Assembly (NCBI RefSeq): GCF_004208525.1
Contig: NZ_SGIT01000001.1
Location: 1,240,001-1,304,000, forward strand
DNA length: 64,000 bases
DNA from: Sphingobacterium corticibacterium
Lineage (GTDB): Bacteria; Bacteroidota; Bacteroidia; Sphingobacteriales; Sphingobacteriaceae
Direction: 5' to 3'
The notes under the pieces were generated by a model that did not search any database, was not told the DNA's origin, and saw only the letters and a program-made list of their open reading frames with translations. Shown in pieces: positions 44,971 to 53,023 of this stretch (positions are counted from its first letter, which is position 1; every line of letters starts with the position of its first letter). Both the position numbers and the translations under genes were made by a program.

Positions 44971-45450
44971 ATGTATACCAAACTCAAATACTTAACCTAT
45001 TTTTCTTTAATCGCATTACTATTCAATGGATGCAGTAAGGACGATAATGATACAGACGCTGTCGTCAAGTTAGAAAATACGACTTGGGTGGCGACAATGA
45101 CAGATGATAATCCGAGCACGAATCCTTTTGGCGAATTTGGCATGAATGGCCTTAATCAGTATTACCCCTGGTCGGAATGCCATATGGATGATTCGTTCAT
45201 CTTTTTAAAAGACCGATTATCTATAAACGATAACGGAACTGTATGCGATGATGGATTGGATCTTATTTTCGAAACAAAGAACCAACCCTACTCCTACAAT
45301 CCGGAAACAAAAAAATTGACCGTAGGCAGCGGAGATGATGTAGCTGTTCTTGACGTTTACGAATTGAATCAGGATAGATTGAAATTGGGGCTTACCATTC
45401 CGACAGGGACTGGTTTTGGTAATATTGTATTCTTGTTTAAGCGGAAATAG
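44971..45450 (+). CDS. lipoprotein, lipocalin-like size, unknown
   Basis: 159 residues from ATG 44971. Lipoprotein signal peptide MYTKLKYLTYFSLIALLFNGC with the lipidated Cys at residue 21, followed by SKDDNDTD. Mature part is beta-rich (TTWVATMTDD, LSINDNGTVCDDGLDLIF, LTVGSGDDVAVLDVYEL) as in small lipocalin-like Bacteroidota lipoproteins. The start lies in frame with the truncated DUF1016 gene upstream. Confidence 0.75.
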   Translation: MYTKLKYLTYFSLIALLFNGCSKDDNDTDAVVKLENTTWVATMTDDNPSTNPFGEFGMNGLNQYYPWSECHMDDSFIFLKDRLSINDNGTVCDDGLDLIFETKNQPYSYNPETKKLTVGSGDDVAVLDVYELNQDRLKLGLTIPTGTGFGNIVFLFKRK

Positions 45451-45665
45451 GTTGGAGAAGCAATTATGAACAAGAGTATTGGGTAGAGCGTTTATCCCAA
45501 AGATATTAGCGCACTCATAATGTAAACAATTGTTAAACATGAGTCATGGATATCAAAACGAAATTTCGACATGGGATCGGGAAGATGCTGATATTGCATT
45601 TACTTATCAATATGTACTTAAGAGACATTGAGCGTTGTTGGATTGAGCGTGAAAATTGCCCTAAA

Positions 45666-46157
45666 ATGAAGATAAAACCATATATATTTAACGGCTTCCT
45701 GCTGGTAACCCCTGTACTGGTATGGAATGTTTTTCTAACGCGGTTTCTTCCATGGCCATTTAACTCGAAAGAGTTTAGCGCAGATATTCCCAATTTATTT
45801 CTGTATGCTGAGCTGCTTTTCAGGGCTCTGCTCTTTCTTACTATTTTTCTGATGCCATTGAAAACAGGTTTTAAAAAACAGGTAGCGGGATGGTGTATTT
45901 ACGCTACCGGCTTACTTCTTTATGGGTTGAGTTGGATTTTTCTGATAAACTGCACACTGTATTTTCCTGATAATACAACCTTTTCATTTTTGCTTCCTTC
46001 CCTGACACCCGTTGTATGGATTGCCGGCATTATTATGGTTACGGATAATTTTAGCTTCGGATTACCCTACAACAGGATTGTACCGATATTAGTATCACTC
46101 TGCTTTCTTTTTTTTCACAATTTAAATATCATACTTGCACTAGGGAACTTATATTAA
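45666..46157 (+). CDS. membrane protein, four helices, unknown
   Basis: 163 residues from ATG 45666 (MKIKPYIFNGFLLVTPVLVWNVF). An upstream extension to 45546 has no hydrophobic or family features. Hydrophobic segments lie at about 8-25, 48-66, 75-95 and 108-128, with a fifth at the end. No family recognised. Single gene between two small unrelated genes. Confidence 0.65.
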   Translation: MKIKPYIFNGFLLVTPVLVWNVFLTRFLPWPFNSKEFSADIPNLFLYAELLFRALLFLTIFLMPLKTGFKKQVAGWCIYATGLLLYGLSWIFLINCTLYFPDNTTFSFLLPSLTPVVWIAGIIMVTDNFSFGLPYNRIVPILVSLCFLFFHNLNIILALGNLY

Positions 46158-46212
46158 CTTATTTTTACCTTCAATTTTTCTGAAAAAGATACATCAATAA
46201 AAAATAGAAAAA

Positions 46213-46728
46213 ATGGCAGTACCCATCAATAAAGAGGAGTTACAATCTGCAATACAAATCAATTACGGTAAACTTCGCAAAGAACTCCTTTCGATTGCAC
46301 CTGAACTGACAGATGCCAAAGAACTCGAAGGACATGCCAAGGACAGCTCGATGAATGTCAAGAACCTCGTGTCGTACCTCATCGGCTGGGGCGAACTCGT
46401 ATTGAAGTGGATCGCTGGCAAAGATGCCAACGAATCGGTTGACTTCCCAGAAACCGGCTACAAATGGAATCAACTGGGGCAACTGGCAAAAAAATTGTAT
46501 ACAGATTACAACCATTTGAACTATAGCCAACTTTGCGAAAAACTGGATCATGTGGTCGACCAAATCCAACAGATCATCGAACAAAAATCCAATACCGAAC
46601 TTTATGAAGTGAGCTGGTACGAAAAGTGGACATTGGGCAGAATGATACAGTTTAACACCGCATCGCCCTATACCAATGCCAAAGGACGCATACGGAAATG
46701 GAAAAAAGAAAAAGGCTACAATAAATGA
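46213..46728 (+). CDS. ClbS/DfsB family four-helix-bundle protein
   Basis: 171 residues, no signal peptide. Typical ClbS/DfsB features: N-terminal INKEELQSAIQINYGKLRKEL, the NVKNLVSYLIGWGELVLKWI helix, and the C-terminal WTLGRMIQFNTASPYTNAKGRIRKWKK. ClbS is a hydrolase that protects against the genotoxin colibactin; DfsB-type relatives are DinB-fold proteins of various self-protection roles. Which applies here is unknown. It precedes a VOC gene by 8 bases, so the two are likely co-transcribed. A fragment of it recurs at 54783. Confidence 0.9.
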   Translation: MAVPINKEELQSAIQINYGKLRKELLSIAPELTDAKELEGHAKDSSMNVKNLVSYLIGWGELVLKWIAGKDANESVDFPETGYKWNQLGQLAKKLYTDYNHLNYSQLCEKLDHVVDQIQQIIEQKSNTELYEVSWYEKWTLGRMIQFNTASPYTNAKGRIRKWKKEKGYNK

Positions 46729-46736
46729 ATTAAAAT

Positions 46737-47123
46737 ATGACAGCTCAAAAAACAAATCCGGTCGTTTATTTTGAAATACCGGTCAACGATATGCAACGAG
46801 CTATCACCTTTTACCGAGCGGTATTTGGTTTCACCTTCGAGCAAGAAGAATTGGATGGCTATGATATGGCTTTCTTTCCGCTCAACGAGGATCAGCCCGG
46901 CATCACGGGAGCACTCGCCAAAGGTGATGTGTACCAACCCTCCCACCAAGGAGCGATACTGTATTTTTATACAGAAGACATCGACAAAGCACTTGTAAAT
47001 GCCTCTCTTTTAGGAGCACAGATGTTGTACCCCAAAATGATCAATACTGATCACGGTTTTATTGTGGCCGAGATCGAAGACAGCGAAGGAAACAGAATTG
47101 CACTCCGACAACCCTACCTATAG
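46737..47123 (+). CDS. VOC (glyoxalase/bleomycin-resistance-like) protein
   Basis: 128 residues with the paired beta-alpha-beta-beta-beta layout: VVYFEIPVNDMQRAITFYRAVFGF and GAILYFYTEDIDKALVNASLLGA, ending EIEDSEGNRIALRQ. A single-chain VOC fold that usually binds a metal at the strand ends; Glu in FEIPV is one candidate. Ligand unknown; such proteins often confer resistance to small toxic molecules. Its end overlaps the convergent lipoprotein gene by 10 bases. Confidence 0.9.
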   Translation: MTAQKTNPVVYFEIPVNDMQRAITFYRAVFGFTFEQEELDGYDMAFFPLNEDQPGITGALAKGDVYQPSHQGAILYFYTEDIDKALVNASLLGAQMLYPKMINTDHGFIVAEIEDSEGNRIALRQPYL

Positions 47124-47629
47124 TTGTAGGGTGCTTCAAACCTACCGTTTGTAATAGTTATCGAAGTGAAAGGAGGTGCGTATGATCCGGTAGTCAATGT
47201 CCCGGAGAATGTGCCTTTAACACCGTAGTGGCCTAGCTCGGTAACCGTTAGCTTAAGTGAACCGCCTTTATTAGTGGCACTAAACTCACGCAAACCACCA
47301 CTCGTAGGTATAGTAAGTTCGGAATAGAGCATTTCGGTATCCGCGGAAGTGTAGGTTACACCTTCTTGAATATGTTCGTGGATCAATTGAAAACTTATGT
47401 TCGGACGTACCCCATTATGTCCTGGTTCGCCTTCACCCCACACGGTGACAAAATGAACAATATCCTCTGAGGGTGGATCATTGCCGTTGACTCCGAAATC
47501 ATATTTGACATCTTCGCCATTCAGCTGGAAGTGAATCAGTCCTTCGATCCGATCACCTGAATCCTCATCTTTCGAGCATCCAAAAAACAATAGAGAAATA
47601 ATCAGTGTAAAAAAAACGTACCGTTTCAT
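47114..47629 (-). CDS. small lipoprotein, unknown
   Basis: 171 residues; signal peptide with lipobox LLFFGC (Cys18), then SKDEDSGD. Beta-rich mature part with no known motif (IHFQLNGEDVKYDFGVNGNDPP). It resembles the many small secreted beta-sandwich lipoproteins of Bacteroidota in size and layout. Overlaps the VOC gene at its 3' end. Confidence 0.75.
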   Translation of the reverse strand: MKRYVFFTLIISLLFFGCSKDEDSGDRIEGLIHFQLNGEDVKYDFGVNGNDPPSEDIVHFVTVWGEGEPGHNGVRPNISFQLIHEHIQEGVTYTSADTEMLYSELTIPTSGGLREFSATNKGGSLKLTVTELGHYGVKGTFSGTLTTGSYAPPFTSITITNGRFEAPYNYR

Positions 47630-48020
47630 TATTTAGAAATTTTAGTGTAACAAAAAACTAAACGCAGTAATAATCATAAGTTTACGATATCTGCCTGCAC
47701 CGTCGAAGATCAACATAAAATGGTTAAAAACACAAAAAAACATCCATTTTACCGGTTTTCAGGGATACAGGTGCACTGTCGACACGGTACGCTTAATACG
47801 CAGCATTCCAGCTGTTCTTTGTATTCGATGTAAGTTTCTTTGTATTACACGAGGGAGGTATCTCCCATCATTCGTATAGCAAAATATAGGAATCGCAAAT
47901 AAGTTGTTTGGTTTCCATTTATGTAGTAGAGGTAGGAAGGGCTTTCTGGTAGATGAGATTACACCATACTAAGCCATACGGGATCGAAACCGATGTCCAT
48001 ACAATGGAAGCTGGAAGACC
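47630..48020. pseudogene. gene-free stretch with third copy of helicase tail (47968-48070)
   Basis: Nothing gene-like until 47968, where the last 34 codons of the helicase copies reappear (CATACGGGATCGAAACCGATG onward) and run to GGTGGTTGGGTAA. The fragment extends into the 3' end of the minus-strand gene at 48021. Confidence 0.85.
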
Positions 48021-48746
48021 CTATTCCGGAGTACCTTTGGACGGCTTCGGCGAAGATGGTGGTTGGGTAACCTTAAGTACATTGACCATTTGTTTATAGA
48101 TCGGCCATTTCCCGTACTCTTGATTCCGAAATAGTAATAATAATTTGTAGAGTGGTATTATCAAAGCTGATACGAATAAAATAAACATACATGATCGCAT
48201 AAACTCATCTTCAATATTTCCAACCAAAACGATTCTAATATCGTCATTAAAGAGCCCCACTGCTCCACCGATTAAAACCATTAAAAATAGTATTTCTTCT
48301 AAGGATTTCTTGCGGTGTTTTTCCAACTCATCAATCAGGTGTTGCCATTGTTCGGGTGTACTTACGCCATGTTTCATGAGAAATTCTTTAAGACCCAGAT
48401 ATCGAAGATTATAGACAAACACTGAAAAGGAAAGCTGTTCCGGATTATGTTGCGCACGAAGCCATTTTTCCTGCTTTTTGTCCATAAATTTAAAATAATA
48501 TTGTATTCCGAAAAGGTAGATAATATACAATCCAATAAAAATAATCACATTAATCATTCTTTCACTACCTAGTATCGGATAGTTATATATTCCCAGTCCA
48601 AAAGCAAAAATAATTAGTAGCGGTATAAGCACAACACACAATATCTGGTTTCTGTGTTTCTTATATCCACCACCATTTATCAATGCTTGGTAAGACAAAT
48701 TATCACGATAAAACTTGTAAAGATCGAGTATGGAGAGATTAGTCAT
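48021..48746 (-). CDS. membrane protein with 4 helices, C-terminus derived from helicase remnant
   Basis: 241 residues. Hydrophobic segments at about 35-55, 63-82, 150-168 and 183-205; a helical soluble part between (VFVYNLRYLGLKEFLMKHGVSTPEQWQHLIDELEKHRKK). No known family. The last 17 residues (VTQPPSSPKPSKGTPE) are the antisense reading of the helicase tail fragment, so the original end was replaced. Confidence 0.7.
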   Translation of the reverse strand: MTNLSILDLYKFYRDNLSYQALINGGGYKKHRNQILCVVLIPLLIIFAFGLGIYNYPILGSERMINVIIFIGLYIIYLFGIQYYFKFMDKKQEKWLRAQHNPEQLSFSVFVYNLRYLGLKEFLMKHGVSTPEQWQHLIDELEKHRKKSLEEILFLMVLIGGAVGLFNDDIRIVLVGNIEDEFMRSCMFILFVSALIIPLYKLLLLFRNQEYGKWPIYKQMVNVLKVTQPPSSPKPSKGTPE

Positions 48747-48915
48747 GGTACAAACATAAAAAATTGTCCGTAAATCAACAGAGGTAATGTGACGATAGAT
48801 ACCACTTGCAGTAACAGTCTTTCAGGAATTTAGGGTAGTTACTTTTCGTCATTTGTATTTTTAGAATTGTAGCCTACGTATACTTCTCCAAACACCGGAA
48901 TGGTTATAATTCTTA

Positions 48916-49211
48916 TTAAATATGTCTAGAAAAAGTCCATCCGCGTTTGTTCCAAAATAGATATAACAATAACCAGCAAAAACACATAGCGCCTATGGGA
49001 ATATAGGAGTTGGCTGGTAACGGAATGTTAGTCAATACACTGAAACTGAAGTGCAGAGCGATGGCACTAACTAAGCTTTTCGTTCTTTTTGTTACCTTCA
49101 ACGCCAAAAAACTGCCGACAAGCAGAACCAAAATAAAAACAAATTCTTTCTGAAGGGAATACGGACCATACATGAAGGATAAGTGCCATAGATACCATAT
49201 AATACCAATTA
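48916..49211 (-). pseudogene. CPBP (CAAX-protease/Abi) family membrane protein, N-terminus lost
   Basis: About 99 codons encode the end of a CPBP intramembrane metalloprotease: IIWYLWHLSFMYGP (third motif with His), LVGSFLALKVTKRTKSLVSAIALHFSFSVLTN (fourth motif with His). The EExxxR motif is absent because the 5' end is joined at about 49211 to a fragment of the 31145-type gene; the shared TTTTTGTC.GTATTGGTTGGC looks like the crossover site. Confidence 0.8.
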
Positions 49212-49317
49212 CGACAGATTTTTGTCCGTATTGGTTGGCGATCGTCACCGGGAGGCCGGCAATATAGGCGAGATTTACGTAAAAGATTTGTCGTTAACGG
49301 GTAGTACGGAGGTATAA
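49212..49317 (+). pseudogene. 3' fragment of the 31145-type gene, second
   Basis: Last 35 codons (GTATTGGTTGGCGATCGTC to the TAA at 49315-49317), followed by the conserved downstream stretch and T copy 4. Confidence 0.85.
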
Positions 49318-49321
49318 AAGT

Positions 49322-49466
49322 CATCCATTTGTTAATATGTGTTAAACATACACTAAGTAATGCAAATGGTACGCTAATTGTGTTTATATTTGTACTTCAT
49401 AATTTAGGTTTATAATTGGTTAGTTAGTTAAAAATCCTGAAGCTCCCCGCTTCAGGATTTTTTGTT
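49322..49466. repeat. T element copy 4 (TATATTTG-type promoter)
   Basis: Palindrome TTAATATGTGTTAA (about 49331), TATATTTG (49384-49391), core TTCATAATTTAGG from 49396, hairpin 49430-49462. The TAnnTTTG box lies about 5 bases before the conserved core, so transcription would start inside the core and stop at the hairpin after about 70 bases. Also ends the Rpn copy 2 gene on the other strand. Confidence 0.9.
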
Positions 49467-49467
49467 A

Positions 49468-50418
49468 TTATTTCAGTTCTTCTATTTCTTTAACGGTAAG
49501 TTTTGTAAATTTTGCTATCTGTTCTACAGCAATGCCCTCTTTTTTCATGTCACAGGCAATGGCAATCGCTTTCTGGTGCTCACCTTCCTTTAGACCTTCT
49601 TTCAGACCTTCTTCACGACCTTCTTCACGACCTTCTTGCCGTCCTTCTTCAAGCCCCCTCGCTCTAGCCTTTTCCTGTTCCAAAACCGCCGTCTGACGGA
49701 TCGACTCCGCATCCCACTTGTTCTTTAAACTTGCATTGTACATATCGCGTTCCTCCTTGTTTAACTTACTATATGCCGCAATGGCAAATAACTTCTCAAA
49801 AACTGGCTTACGAAGATAGGTCGGAAGCTTATCCATCTTGGACATGTTCTTCAGAACATGCAGCCACCTGTCCAGATCAACCGTCAGTTCCTGTTCGCCT
49901 TTGGTAAAATTAATCAATTCGATATAAATAAACCCAAGATGTTCGTAAAAAACTTCGCCCGAACCCCTGTTGCAGAGACAGATGTCATGGAGGTAGTCCG
50001 TGCTACTGCTGCTGTCGGGCATAGGAAAGTCGTCCAACAGCACGATCACATATACCTCGCTGATCGTATAGCCCCATCCACGCCGGTTACCTTTGGGCGC
50101 CTGGTCTGCAATCAGTTTACTGCCATAGTATAGCATACGTTTTTTTAGATTCGTCTGCGGGGTTCGCTGTACCTCGATAATAAACTGTTCGCCGTTGCTT
50201 GCCGTACACGTTAGGTCAAAAATGACCGTACCGACCTCCTCGGTATCACCTACGTGTTCGTTCTTGTTGTAAAAAAGGTCCTCGATGACCTTCCGTCCCT
50301 GGAATAGCTCGTTGAGAAAGGAGATCAACAGATCCTTGTTCGTCTCGGTACCGAATATACGCTTAAAACCGAAGTCGGTCGTCGGATCGATAAATACAGG
50401 TGCTGCCTGTTGCTTCAT
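49468..50418 (-). CDS. Rpn family nuclease / PD-(D/E)xK putative transposase, copy 2
   Basis: 316 residues from ATG 50418. It matches copy 1 closely up to residue about 245, then differs: it has more Gly-Glu repeats (EEGRQEGREEGREEGLKEG, encoded by a near-perfect 12-base repeat at 49595-49655) and a different final helix (CDMKKEGIAVEQIAKFTKLTVKEIEELK versus LKLKKMDMAVEDIVQATGLSAEEIEELK). Catalytic Glu-x-Gln (FIIEVQRTPQ) is intact. The variable C-terminus is where the intragenic antitoxin form lies in E. coli Rpn proteins (established knowledge). Confidence 0.9.
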   Translation of the reverse strand: MKQQAAPVFIDPTTDFGFKRIFGTETNKDLLISFLNELFQGRKVIEDLFYNKNEHVGDTEEVGTVIFDLTCTASNGEQFIIEVQRTPQTNLKKRMLYYGSKLIADQAPKGNRRGWGYTISEVYVIVLLDDFPMPDSSSSTDYLHDICLCNRGSGEVFYEHLGFIYIELINFTKGEQELTVDLDRWLHVLKNMSKMDKLPTYLRKPVFEKLFAIAAYSKLNKEERDMYNASLKNKWDAESIRQTAVLEQEKARARGLEEGRQEGREEGREEGLKEGLKEGEHQKAIAIACDMKKEGIAVEQIAKFTKLTVKEIEELK

Positions 50419-50568
50419 AATAAGTAAATTTTGATGTACATAATTCTGATAATTGCGAAGCAAACTTAGGTAGTAGCACCCCTGAAAGCCGGTAAACAAA
50501 CGCTTATAGTCGTTTAAAAACGGCTAATGACTATGTTAAAAAAACGTTCACCGATTTTTTCACCGCAG

Positions 50569-50634
50569 TTACCGAGAAATGACGGAGCTTGGTCTAATCG
50601 TTATTCGGTAAATCTGCCCACCGCCCTACCTTTG
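50569..50634 (+). promoter_or_regulatory. promoter region of NTF2-like gene copy 4
   Basis: TTACCGA (50569-50575), TTCGGTAA (50604-50611), TACCTTTG (50627-50634). Confidence 0.75.
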
Positions 50635-50691
50635 AGATATCAAATAAGAAATAAAAAAAATAATATACATAGCACATTAAAAACTACAGAT

Positions 50692-51117
50692 ATGAGAACG
50701 ACATTGAAAACTATCGCAGCAGCATTGATCATGGTTACATCCCTAAGCTCCTTTGCTTCGGAAAAAGCCAATCCTTTGAAGGACGTGAAATCGGACATGG
50801 TAATTGGCTCCTATGTGGATGCTGTTACCGTGGGTAGCATCGACCTGAACAAGTTCCTTTTTGCCGATGATTTCCAGTACAGCAACGTGAACAACAACGA
50901 CCGTGTGGGCAAAAAGGAATACATTAAGTTCCTAAAGGCCAACAAGGGTAACAAATATGACTGCAAGAGCAGCTATGAGGTCCTATCGCAGGACGGAAAG
51001 GTATGCGTCGCCAAAGCAACAATGGCATTCGACAACTTCACCCGCGTAGACTACATTACCTTGAACCAGGGAAAGGACGGCTGGAAGGTGAGCAAGGTGG
51101 AAACGACTTATCCGTAA
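50692..51117 (+). CDS. secreted NTF2-like protein, copy 4
   Basis: 141 residues from ATG 50692. The coding sequence is, as far as I can compare by eye, base-for-base identical to copy 5 at 52501 although the upstream neighbourhoods differ (Rpn gene here, T element there). This indicates very recent duplication or gene conversion. Characteristic variants: KDVKSDMVIGSYVDAV and NNNDRVGKKEY. Confidence 0.87.
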   Translation: MRTTLKTIAAALIMVTSLSSFASEKANPLKDVKSDMVIGSYVDAVTVGSIDLNKFLFADDFQYSNVNNNDRVGKKEYIKFLKANKGNKYDCKSSYEVLSQDGKVCVAKATMAFDNFTRVDYITLNQGKDGWKVSKVETTYP

Positions 51118-51180
51118 GACTTAAATTTTTGTTTCAATAGGGACATGTCGTGAGATATTCCCCAGTGTTTAGTTTAGTTA

Positions 51181-51213
51181 GCAAAGCCTGCAAGTGCAGG
51201 CTTTGGTTTTTTG
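51181..51213 (+). terminator. P terminator copy 4
   Basis: Perfect AAAGCCTGCA / TGCAGGCTTT stem, loop AGT... with T run, 64 bases after NTF2-like copy 4. Confidence 0.85.
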
Positions 51214-51289
51214 TTGTCGCTCAAATCTTCCTGAGAGGTATATTAAATAAACCGTCTGATAAAACTTTAATACCTGCATAACTTTTGTG

Positions 51290-51466
51290 TTTTTGTTCTT
51301 ACCAAGAATACGTTTAAGCGTGAACAATGTGGCCATGTGGCTGTCAAAAGAGCATACAGCCATCTGCGTTTTTGTCGTATTGGTTGGCAATCGTCCCGGT
51401 GAGGCCGGCAATATAGGCGAGATTTACGTAAAAGATTTTTCGTTACCGGGTAGTACGGAGGTATAA
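51290..51466 (+). pseudogene. 3' fragment of the 31145-type gene, third
   Basis: Begins with the same leader as the first fragment (GTTTAAGCGTGAACAATGTG) and runs through KEHTAICVFVV to a TAA at 51464-51466, then directly into T copy 5. Confidence 0.85.
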
Positions 51467-51474
51467 AAGTCATC

Positions 51475-51612
51475 CATTTGTTAACATGTGTTAAACCTAC
51501 ACTAAGTAATGCAAATGGTACGCTAATTGTGTTTATATTTGTACTTCATAATTTAGGTTTATAATTGGTTAGTTAGTTAAAAATCCTGGGGCTCCCCGCT
51601 TCAGGATTTTTT
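51475..51612. repeat. T element copy 5 (TATATTTG-type promoter)
   Basis: Palindrome TTAACATGTGTTAA (51481-51494, near-perfect dyad), TATATTTG (51534-51541), core from 51545, hairpin to 51612 with one stem difference (CCTGGGGC). Followed by a 70-base stretch also found after T copy 7. Confidence 0.9.
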
Positions 51613-51766
51613 ATGCAGCTCCGCTCCGCGCCTCTTGGACGTGTGCTGAAAGGATATAAAACTAAAAATATTTCGATACCGACTATGTAAAGCTATCGCA
51701 AGCAGGAGCAGTTTGTTTTTCAAAGTTGTTTTCGTATTTTTGGGATATAACCAACTATAATATGCC

Positions 51767-52162
51767 ATGGCTAAGAATAAAACAATAAACGTCAAAGGAA
51801 TTGATATACTATTGTATCAAAATAATGATGAAGATTTCATTTCTCTTACTGATATCGCAAGACATAAAGACGCTTTACATACGGACTCTATCATTCAAAA
51901 TTGGATGAGAAATCGTAATACCATTGAGTTGTTGGGTTTTTGGGAAACGATTTACAATACAGATTTTAAACCCCTCGAATTCGAGGGGTTTAGAAAACAA
52001 GCCGGATTGAATAGCTTTGTGATGACACCTAAACGAATAGTATCACGAAATCTGTCCAATGGAGAGAAGTATGCAAGAGACTTTGGTAATTTGCAAATTG
52101 TCTTTACGCATGTGAAGACCATATTTAGGACAATCGTACAGTCTTTGGGCGTAATTGGTTAG
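51767..52162 (+). pseudogene. KilA-N domain protein, 3' truncated
   Basis: 131 codons from ATG 51767. Residues 1-95 are a normal KilA-N start (DILLYQNNDEDFISLTDIARHKD ... IQNWMRNRNTIELLGFWETIYN ... FEGFRKQAGLNSF), a DNA-binding domain of phage and bacterial regulators. The following residues do not fit, and the stop codon is supplied by the TAG of T copy 6. Full-length relatives are about 270 residues. This is a rare 5' fragment in a region where most fragments are 3' ends. Confidence 0.8.
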
Positions 52163-52206
52163 TTAGTTAAAAATCCTGAGGCGGGGAGCTTCAGGATTTT
52201 TTTTGT
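52151..52206. repeat. T element copy 6, inverted hairpin loop
   Basis: TAATTGGTTAGTTAGTT then a hairpin whose loop half reads GGCGGGGAGC instead of GGCTCCCCGC, i.e. the central bases are flipped relative to all other copies while the flanks are in normal orientation. The 5' leader is lost to the KilA-N gene. Confidence 0.9.
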
Positions 52207-52377
52207 TCGTTACCGAACACCTGCTGTCCGCCGGTGAACAACTTGAAATTCCCCTAAAAAAATACAAACACCTTTAAAACAACATATTAAATACTTTGGC
52301 AACCGGCTTGCAATGCTTTTGGCATGAACAAACAAGTAGATATCTGCATAGCGCATTCACCGATTTTTTTACCGCAG

Positions 52378-52443
52378 TTACCGAGAAATGCGGGAGCTTG
52401 GTCTAATCGTTATTCGGTAAATCTGCCCACCGCCCTACCTTTG
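52378..52443 (+). promoter_or_regulatory. promoter region of NTF2-like gene copy 5
   Basis: TTACCGA (52378-52384), TTCGGTAA (52413-52420), TACCTTTG (52436-52443). Confidence 0.75.
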
Positions 52444-52500
52444 AAGTATCAAATAACAAATAGAAAAAACAATATACATAGCACATTAAAAACTACAGAC

Positions 52501-52926
52501 ATGAGAACGACATTGAAAACTATCGCAGCAGCATTGATCATGGTTACATCCCTAAGCTCCTTTGCTTCGGAAAAAGCCAATCCTTTGAAGGACGTGAAAT
52601 CGGACATGGTAATTGGCTCCTATGTGGATGCTGTTACCGTGGGTAGCATCGACCTGAACAAGTTCCTTTTTGCCGATGATTTCCAGTACAGCAACGTGAA
52701 CAACAACGACCGTGTGGGCAAAAAGGAATACATTAAGTTCCTAAAGGCCAACAAGGGTAACAAATATGACTGCAAGAGCAGCTATGAGGTCCTATCGCAG
52801 GACGGAAAGGTATGCGTCGCCAAAGCAACAATGGCATTCGACAACTTCACCCGCGTAGACTACATTACCTTGAACCAGGGAAAGGACGGCTGGAAGGTGA
52901 GCAAGGTGGAAACGACTTATCCGTAA
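52501..52926 (+). CDS. secreted NTF2-like protein, copy 5
   Basis: 141 residues; identical protein to copy 4. It follows T copy 6 and the 160-base spacer. P terminator copy 5 follows. Confidence 0.87.
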   Translation: MRTTLKTIAAALIMVTSLSSFASEKANPLKDVKSDMVIGSYVDAVTVGSIDLNKFLFADDFQYSNVNNNDRVGKKEYIKFLKANKGNKYDCKSSYEVLSQDGKVCVAKATMAFDNFTRVDYITLNQGKDGWKVSKVETTYP

Positions 52927-52990
52927 GACTTAATTTTTTTGTTTCAATAGGGACATGTCGTGAGATATTTCCAAGTGTTTAGTTTAGTTA

Positions 52991-53023
52991 GCAAAGCCTG
53001 CAAGTGCAGGCTTTGGTTTTTTT
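52991..53023 (+). terminator. P terminator copy 5
   Basis: Perfect 10-bp P stem with eight T. Confidence 0.85.

Noticed and set aside
46240..46755. 171-codon minus-strand frame opposite the ClbS-like gene
   Set aside because: Mirror of a recognised protein family on the plus strand, with Phe/Ile-rich composition typical of antisense frames.
49396..49425. TTCATAA-n6-TTATAAT in the T core as a dif/Xer recombination site
   Set aside because: The arms match a Xer site only weakly and the right arm differs between copies (TTATAAT and TAATAAT); without a recombinase or a mapped crossover there is not enough support.
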